Virus record (IMG/VR): IMGVR_UViG_3300025070_000231 | Span: 1-24,363 of that record | Reading direction: 5' to 3' (one strand) | Length of the DNA stretch: 24,363 nt | Source: a virus | In this document: piece by piece, positions 21,701 to 24,363 of the stretch | Layout of the letters: every line of letters starts with the position of its first letter | Numbering within the stretch: position 1 is the first letter of the stretch | Translations under genes and position numbers: made by a program | The notes under the pieces: model-generated | The model's input: the letters and a program-made list of their open reading frames with translations, nothing else | What the model was told of the DNA's origin: nothing | The model's database searches: none

Positions 21701-21905
21701 TAGCGCCATCCAGCGCCACCCAGTTATGAAGAGAACGAGCAGAGCCAAGATATGTAGAGCTAGAATATTTCTCCCAGCCCCCAATCTTTTCAGGATACCC
21801 TAAACGGAATCTTACCTTGTCACAATCGCGCCACCCACCTTCATTAGTGTATGAGGTTAAGTCACGATTTATGCCCGGTCTAAACTGTAACTTAGTTAGC
21901 GGCAT
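18711..21905 (-). CDS. Large tail/stabilisation-type structural protein with inserted repeat domains, 1064 aa
   Basis: The two ends belong to a phage virion family found in short-tailed phages, often annotated as packaged-DNA stabilisation or tail structural protein: start LQFRPGINRDLTSYTNEGGW (6-25) with RFRLGYPEKIGGW, and finish FALRVESEALGSKWKLGSPR followed by IDLRQDGRR. The core is beta-rich, with blocks such as LQWYPLATNTAGDLRLGAGS and VLVSDQDRHVIAFGADPIGG, suggesting a beta-propeller. Between about residues 95 and 655 it carries inserted modules: a beta domain (95-230), four GSGYA-type repeats (237-530), and a module with DIDVTSATGIVAGDTILIDQ (580-599) and LTGCTRAQSGT. The family is normally near 500 aa, so roughly half of this protein is insertion. 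Assignment by end motifs is fairly firm, the exact virion position is not. Confidence 0.75.
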   Translation of the reverse strand: MPLTKLQFRPGINRDLTSYTNEGGWRDCDKVRFRLGYPEKIGGWEKYSSSTYLGSARSLHNWVALDGANYLGVGTNLKYYIEEGQSFNDITPIRSTTSLGEVTFAATNGSSIITVTDANNGSNQGDFVTFSNAQGLGGNITAPLLNKEHQITGVVDSNSYQITVSATANSSDTGAGGDGVGTVTSAGTAVASTGIGTASKAAIGTGLGLVSFLNPSGTGIGTFTISGASTGSDTTTAVVQTSSSGTGTSAEFTVVASSGDYTVTATSLGSGYAVGDTILIEGQNIGGVKETNDLTLTITGLQGSSAGEASHTGEAQTATSGSGSGAAFTVGTDGEGGYSVLITTVGSGYAVGDTVTIAGSGIGGSSPANDLVLTVVRLSGSSADTTAELYNDVDQSATSGSGSGAKFTVIADGSGNYTVAVTTIGSGYAINDTVTIAGTSLNGTSPANDIVLTVTGLTSVTYSNVTQSATSGSGSGASFDITRNGSGVYIVDSVVLIGLGYAINDTITIPGASLGGTTPANNCTITVASLSHPTIADYQLNVGLDTTVGGVGWGAGLWGGTTNAALSTTAAEAIDNSETDIDVTSATGIVAGDTILIDQELILVGGVSTNTLTGCTRAQSGTVAEAHVSGSIVLLAVGNEEVDNDFFGWGIAASGGLTTEVELRTYSQDNFGEDLIINPRNAGLFYWDRTTGTSSRAVALNTKAGTKTSIPTIAKQVLVSDQDRHVIAFGADPIGGVNDINGTGVQDPLLIRFADQEDPLQWYPLATNTAGDLRLGAGSTFIQAVETKREILVWTDTALHSMRFIGPPFTFGIQQLASGITIASANAAIASEDFVFWMGIDSFFVYAGQTSQLPCTVKDKVFGDFNLSQIQKVASGVNSEFSEVTWFYPSADSEENNKYVTYNYLEKVWTFGSIARTAWLDRGTRTFPLATGGGYLYNHELGYDDDGAPMNSFIESASMDIGDGDHFSYIRRLVPDLTFTGSTALSSPQATFTLKARNFPGANFNNTSSSDAIRTQESPVEEYTDQLFLRVRGRSFALRVESEALGSKWKLGSPRIDLRQDGRR
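20316..21197 (-). repeat. Four tandem 72-79-residue repeats in the tail protein
   Basis: Protein residues 237-530 contain four related units starting near 237, 315, 394 and 466. Each has a Ser/Gly start (SATSGSGSGAxF), a short beta stretch, GSGYAxxDTxTIxG and a closing TxPANDxxLTVxxL. Unit 1 is the most diverged; units 2-4 share SATSGSGSGA (TATSGSGSGA in unit 2). The same GYxxGDTxxIxG signature is known from fibres and tail proteins of marine phages, where it forms small beta modules. At DNA level the similarity is clear but not exact, so recombination between units is possible. Confidence 0.85.
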
Positions 21906-21907
21906 TT

Positions 21908-23236
21908 TTAGTAATACTCCTCGACTATAACAATGCCGGAACCGCCAGAACCACCTGTTCTCGCTGTGTCGAATCCTTCAGCATATGCTGGACCGCCACC
22001 AGCGCCAGTGTTTGCTACTCCATTTGTGCCGTTGCCTCTGCTTGCAGGACGGGACCTATTACCACCAAATATAGAAAACCCGCTAGTTCCAAGCCCACCT
22101 ATAGTTCCTCTTATGTTAATCTTGCCACCTGACCCATTTCCGCCGTTAGCACTTGGCTCTATCACAGTCGCACTGCCGCCACCAGTGCCAGCACCGCCAC
22201 TACCCCCTGACGCGCTACAGAAAGAACCAAATGATGAAGTCCCACCAGATGAGCCAGCAGTGCCAGGAAAATTGCCATTGCTGCCCACGCCGCCGCTTCC
22301 ACCAGCACCTCTTGTAACAGTAACAGAAGAAGTGCCTGTCACATCAATATACTCAATCGCTGCACCGCCGCCACCGCCGCCCTGTGTAGTGTAGTTACCA
22401 CCTGATGAATTAGCTCCGCCGGCACCGCCGCCGCCACCAACTACAGTTACTTTAACCGTTTTACAACCAGTCGGCCTGTTCCAGGTTCCAGAACTGGTAA
22501 ATTTTTGTATTGTAGGAGGAGATGATATTGAACTGGTATTTGTATAACTAAAGCTACCGTCTCCATCGCTAGTAACTAACTGACCAGCGGTGCCGTCTCC
22601 AGAAATATTTATTGCCGCAGCACCAACTGAATTATCTGCTATTGCATCCGCACCAACAGCATCATCAGCAATCAAATCTGCAGTAATGGCATCGTCTGCT
22701 ATGGATGCAGTTACAACAGCATCATCAGCAATAGCGGCGGTAACGACTGCATCATCAGCAATCTTGTCCGCAGTAACAGCATCATCAGCAATAGAGCTTG
22801 TGCCGATACTGCCAGCAGAAGCAATAGGTTTAATCTCTGCAACCGCTGCACCGGATCCTGCGCCGTTAGCATATATAATAGCTTGTGTTCCGTTTAATAC
22901 TGTCACACTAGCGCCGGAGCCTTGAGTAAAGACAGCGCTTTGACCAGAGCCATTTGATACAAAGTAAAGCTTCTCTTGGTCGTTAGGACTAATAGTAATT
23001 GTGTTTGTACCAGATGGAGAACCTGCCAGTACAAGAACCTTATTCATGCCGTCAGTTACTGTTCCATCGGTTGTGGTTAGTGTGTGTGTTGTACCCGACA
23101 ATGTAATTGTCACTACACCATTTAAAGCTGTGTCGATAATATCAAAGTTACGATTGGAGGTTGTCCCCCAAGTACCGGCTTGTTCGCCGGTTCCAATCTT
23201 TTCAATACCCGTATTTGATGTATATGTACTAGCCAT
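21908..23236 (-). CDS. Tail fibre with ADDAV repeats and Gly-rich C-terminal domain, 442 aa
   Basis: A fibre or adhesin in three parts. The N-terminus (MASTYTSNTGIEKIGTGEQA, then GTWGTTSNRNFDIID) is a familiar virion-attachment module of marine phage fibres, followed by a beta domain to about 140. Residues 148-208 are six decapeptide repeats of IADDAVxAxx type, expected to form a trimeric shaft. From 240 on, KFTSSGTWNRPTGCKTVKVT leads into a long Gly-rich domain (VVGGGGGAGG, YTTQGGGGGGAA and more) ending GGSGIVIVEEYY; such domains form polyglycine-II sandwiches at the receptor-binding tip in other phages (known of the family). Start ATG 23236 directly abuts the previous stop, behind AGAAGG. 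Host-range determinant by inference. Confidence 0.85.
   Translation of the reverse strand: MASTYTSNTGIEKIGTGEQAGTWGTTSNRNFDIIDTALNGVVTITLSGTTHTLTTTDGTVTDGMNKVLVLAGSPSGTNTITISPNDQEKLYFVSNGSGQSAVFTQGSGASVTVLNGTQAIIYANGAGSGAAVAEIKPIASAGSIGTSSIADDAVTADKIADDAVVTAAIADDAVVTASIADDAITADLIADDAVGADAIADNSVGAAAINISGDGTAGQLVTSDGDGSFSYTNTSSISSPPTIQKFTSSGTWNRPTGCKTVKVTVVGGGGGAGGANSSGGNYTTQGGGGGGAAIEYIDVTGTSSVTVTRGAGGSGGVGSNGNFPGTAGSSGGTSSFGSFCSASGGSGGAGTGGGSATVIEPSANGGNGSGGKINIRGTIGGLGTSGFSIFGGNRSRPASRGNGTNGVANTGAGGGPAYAEGFDTARTGGSGGSGIVIVEEYY
22613..22795 (-). repeat. Six decapeptide ADDAV repeats in the fibre shaft
   Basis: Residues 148-208 consist of six 10-residue units (for example SIADDAVTAD, KIADDAVVTA, LIADDAVGAD), a 30-base period. 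The plus-strand DNA shows GCATCATCAGCAAT four times. The last unit decays to AIADNSVGAA. Copy number is likely to vary among relatives by slippage or recombination. Confidence 0.9.
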
Positions 23237-24013
23237 TTAAACTACCTTCTCTGTCCACTGGTCTATTGTACCACCAGCATCTATTTGTGTCCATGTATCA
23301 CCCGTGTGAACTATCTGTGTCCAAGACTCTGGGTCGGCTCCTGCATTAATAGGCTCCCATAACAATCCGCCAGCGGATGTTTGTGTGAAGTTAAACGACA
23401 TACTGGCGGTGCCTAAGAAACGAAATCCACCAAGCGCTGACAAGGTGGAATCAGACAGCATGCTAGATACGGCAGATACAAGCAGGCCACCGTTTACTGT
23501 TTGCGTAAAGTCGCTTTTTACTTCAAAAAAAGAACTTCTTATTCTGGTCTCAGTCGTTGTCTGCGTGAAGTTAAAGTCTTGCGTGGATCCTGTTATCTGA
23601 ACCCTTGTTCCTACAGAGTCTTGCGTGAAGTTCGCATCCTGAGTAGAGGTGCCAACAAAAATACCATTAGCCGCCGCTGTTTCAGTGAAGCTAGATACTT
23701 GAGTAGATACCCCTTCAAAAATCTCAGTGCCCACAGTTGTCTGCGTGAAGTTCGCATCCATAGTTTGTGAGGCAGACGCTATGCGAATTGACGTAGCTGT
23801 TTCAGTGAAGCTGGAGATAATATCTGTAGTACCTGCAAGGATGCCTACACCGATAGAAGCCTTACTTGATGTTCCTATCATCTCGGCTTCGCCAGAAGCT
23901 ATGTAGGTAAGGTTAGACGACTGAGTAAAGCTTGCATCCATAGTCTGCTCGGCAGGAAGAACAATCCCCTGCGTGGCTATCGGCTGCTCAGATATGGACG
24001 AGACAGCAAACAT
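23237..24013 (-). CDS. Fibre-like virion protein made of 20-residue repeats, 258 aa
   Basis: After a 20-residue start (MFAVSSISEQPIATQGIVLP, itself perhaps a worn unit), residues 21-220 are ten 20-residue units in exact register, centred on NFTQT or SFTET. The C-terminus (WTQIVHTGDTWTQIDAGGT, then IDQWTEKVV) is a WTQI/WTEI module common at the ends of marine phage structural proteins. There is no enzyme motif and no cysteine. A strict 20-residue period rich in Thr, Ser, Asn and Phe suggests a beta-solenoid or triple-stranded fibre. It starts inside the preceding stop (TAATG) and its stop abuts the Gly-rich fibre gene, so both fibre-type proteins are made together. The family is not one I can name. 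Confidence 0.75.
   Translation of the reverse strand: MFAVSSISEQPIATQGIVLPAEQTMDASFTQSSNLTYIASGEAEMIGTSSKASIGVGILAGTTDIISSFTETATSIRIASASQTMDANFTQTTVGTEIFEGVSTQVSSFTETAAANGIFVGTSTQDANFTQDSVGTRVQITGSTQDFNFTQTTTETRIRSSFFEVKSDFTQTVNGGLLVSAVSSMLSDSTLSALGGFRFLGTASMSFNFTQTSAGGLLWEPINAGADPESWTQIVHTGDTWTQIDAGGTIDQWTEKVV
23354..23953 (-). repeat. Ten 60-base / 20-residue tandem repeats in exact register
   Basis: Position 10 of each unit falls at residues 30, 50, 70 and so on to 210 without any insertion or deletion. Seven of the ten carry the core FTQ or FTE followed by T, D or S. Units 2 and 9 have lost it (GTSSKASIG and LSDSTLSALG). Unit ends favour Gly at positions 15-16 and Ile/Leu at 17-18. The plus strand repeats TGCGTGAAGTT or TTCAGTGAAGCT at 60-base steps. 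Confidence 0.9.
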
Positions 24014-24183
24014 TAGTCAGCATCCGCAATGGTTAGTTCGCCAGCGTTTACTTGACGCATGATTTCTGCGTAGTGTCTGTTGGCTGGGTCTAGGGGTATA
24101 TGTAATTCATGCCCATCAACCGTTGCTTTGATTGTCAGCTTAATGCTATTTTCTGCAAAGTATTGTGCTGATGTAATATCCAT
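24013..24183 (-). CDS. Small virion-operon protein, 56 aa
   Basis: The start is ATG 24183, with GCGGAG eight bases upstream; the in-frame ATG at 24198 lies on that ribosome site and inside the preceding gene, so it is rejected. The product begins MDITSAQYFAENSIKLTIKA and ends with the block HIPLDPANRHYAEIMRQVNA, then GELTIADAD. The NRHYAEIMRQVxAGELTIADAD type of ending is one I associate with small proteins beside tail genes of marine phages. It has a beta hairpin followed by a helix and is acidic at the end. It is one base from the upstream stop and shares a base with the downstream start (TAATG). Role unknown, possibly a tail chaperone or small tail component. Confidence 0.65.
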   Translation of the reverse strand: MDITSAQYFAENSIKLTIKATVDGHELHIPLDPANRHYAEIMRQVNAGELTIADAD

Positions 24184-24184
24184 T

Positions 24185-24363
24185 TTATAACTCCGCATCT
24201 ACATATAAGATTGGGTCATCTGCCGAACCACCCTGTTTGTTCATATAACCAGCATGACCGACAGTAAGGTTGCCTGTGTCTTTCTGAAACTGCAATCTGG
24301 TGCTTTGATAAGGAAAATCAGTTTGTGTAGAAACATTAACCGTTCCATTACATTGCTGGTCCC
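24185..24363 (-). CDS. C-terminal fragment of a virion structural protein
   Basis: Open from the right edge to TAA (24187-24185 on the minus strand), giving the last 58 residues. It is mainly beta-like: DFPYQSTRLQFQKDTGNLTV, then GHAGYMNKQGGSADDPILYV and DAEL. The N-terminal part of the gene is outside the window. The polar, Gly/Thr-rich, cysteine-poor composition and the position upstream of two fibre-type genes in the same operon suggest a tail or other virion surface protein. The family cannot be named from this fragment. Confidence 0.65.
   Translation of the reverse strand, partial: DQQCNGTVNVSTQTDFPYQSTRLQFQKDTGNLTVGHAGYMNKQGGSADDPILYVDAEL

Noticed and set aside
21933-22394. 153-aa Pro-rich plus-strand ORF
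   Set aside because: It is the complement of the Gly-rich fibre tip: Gly codons (GGN) read backwards give Pro codons. No ribosome site or family supports it.
22590-22925. 111-aa plus-strand ORF with repeated SSAI segments
   Set aside because: Shadow of the decapeptide repeat region of the fibre; its repeats are only the complement of the ADDAV codons.
1-24363. tRNA genes, CRISPR arrays, insertion sequences, integrase or attachment site
   Set aside because: None recognised by eye on either strand; direct repeats present are all inside structural coding sequences.

Overview
The window looks like about 24 kb of a tailed bacteriophage genome, most likely a short-tailed (podovirus-like) phage of a marine bacterium. 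The phage assignment is firm: there is a complete phage-type replication cassette, a run of virion proteins, a GH24 lysozyme, dense packing with 1-14 base overlaps, and no cellular gene. The marine podovirus assignment is an inference from the families present (TOTE-type AEP primase, Leu-type family A polymerase, DUF6378, a tail-associated protein ending in a typical SPRIDLRQDGRR tail, ejection-type proteins). No tRNA, rRNA, CRISPR or insertion sequence was seen. Terminase, portal and capsid genes are not in the window and presumably lie beyond the right edge; both edges cut a gene.

Layout. 1-2877 (+) holds the end of a small membrane protein, five small overlapping genes of unknown role (one with a zinc ribbon), and an SNF2-like helicase. 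2669-3476 is a divergent island: a PD-(D/E)XK nuclease-like gene on the minus strand, a 35-bp near-perfect palindrome, and a 47-residue Arc-like ribbon-helix-helix (RHH) protein on the plus strand. 3473-10570 (+) is the replication operon, with its own promoter: coiled-coil protein, ssDNA-binding-like protein with an SSB-type acidic tip, AEP primase, UvrD-like helicase, DUF6378 protein, family A DNA polymerase, a small zinc-ribbon protein and a small Cys-containing protein. 10571-10623 is a convergent junction. 10624-24363 (-) is one unbroken late operon. Read in transcription order (right to left) it has the end of a virion protein, a 56-aa protein, a fibre-like protein made of ten 20-residue repeats, a Gly-rich fibre with decapeptide repeats, a 1064-aa tail/stabilisation protein enlarged by inserted repeats, a 76-aa protein, three probable ejection/internal virion proteins, a 1486-aa giant internal virion protein, lysozyme, and a zinc-ribbon protein.

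How it works together (inference). The plus-strand operon supplies primase, two helicases, SSB and polymerase, a self-contained replisome without a DnaB- or DnaG-type protein in this window. The minus-strand operon builds tail, fibres and the DNA-ejection machinery and ends in lysis. The RHH/nuclease pair sits between the two early blocks around one shared operator, and is the best candidate for an uncharacterised regulatory or moron-type unit. Other notable points are an exact 20-residue periodicity in a fibre protein, a shared V-P-F acidic tip on the SSB-like protein and the primase, and a Leu at the polymerase 762 position.
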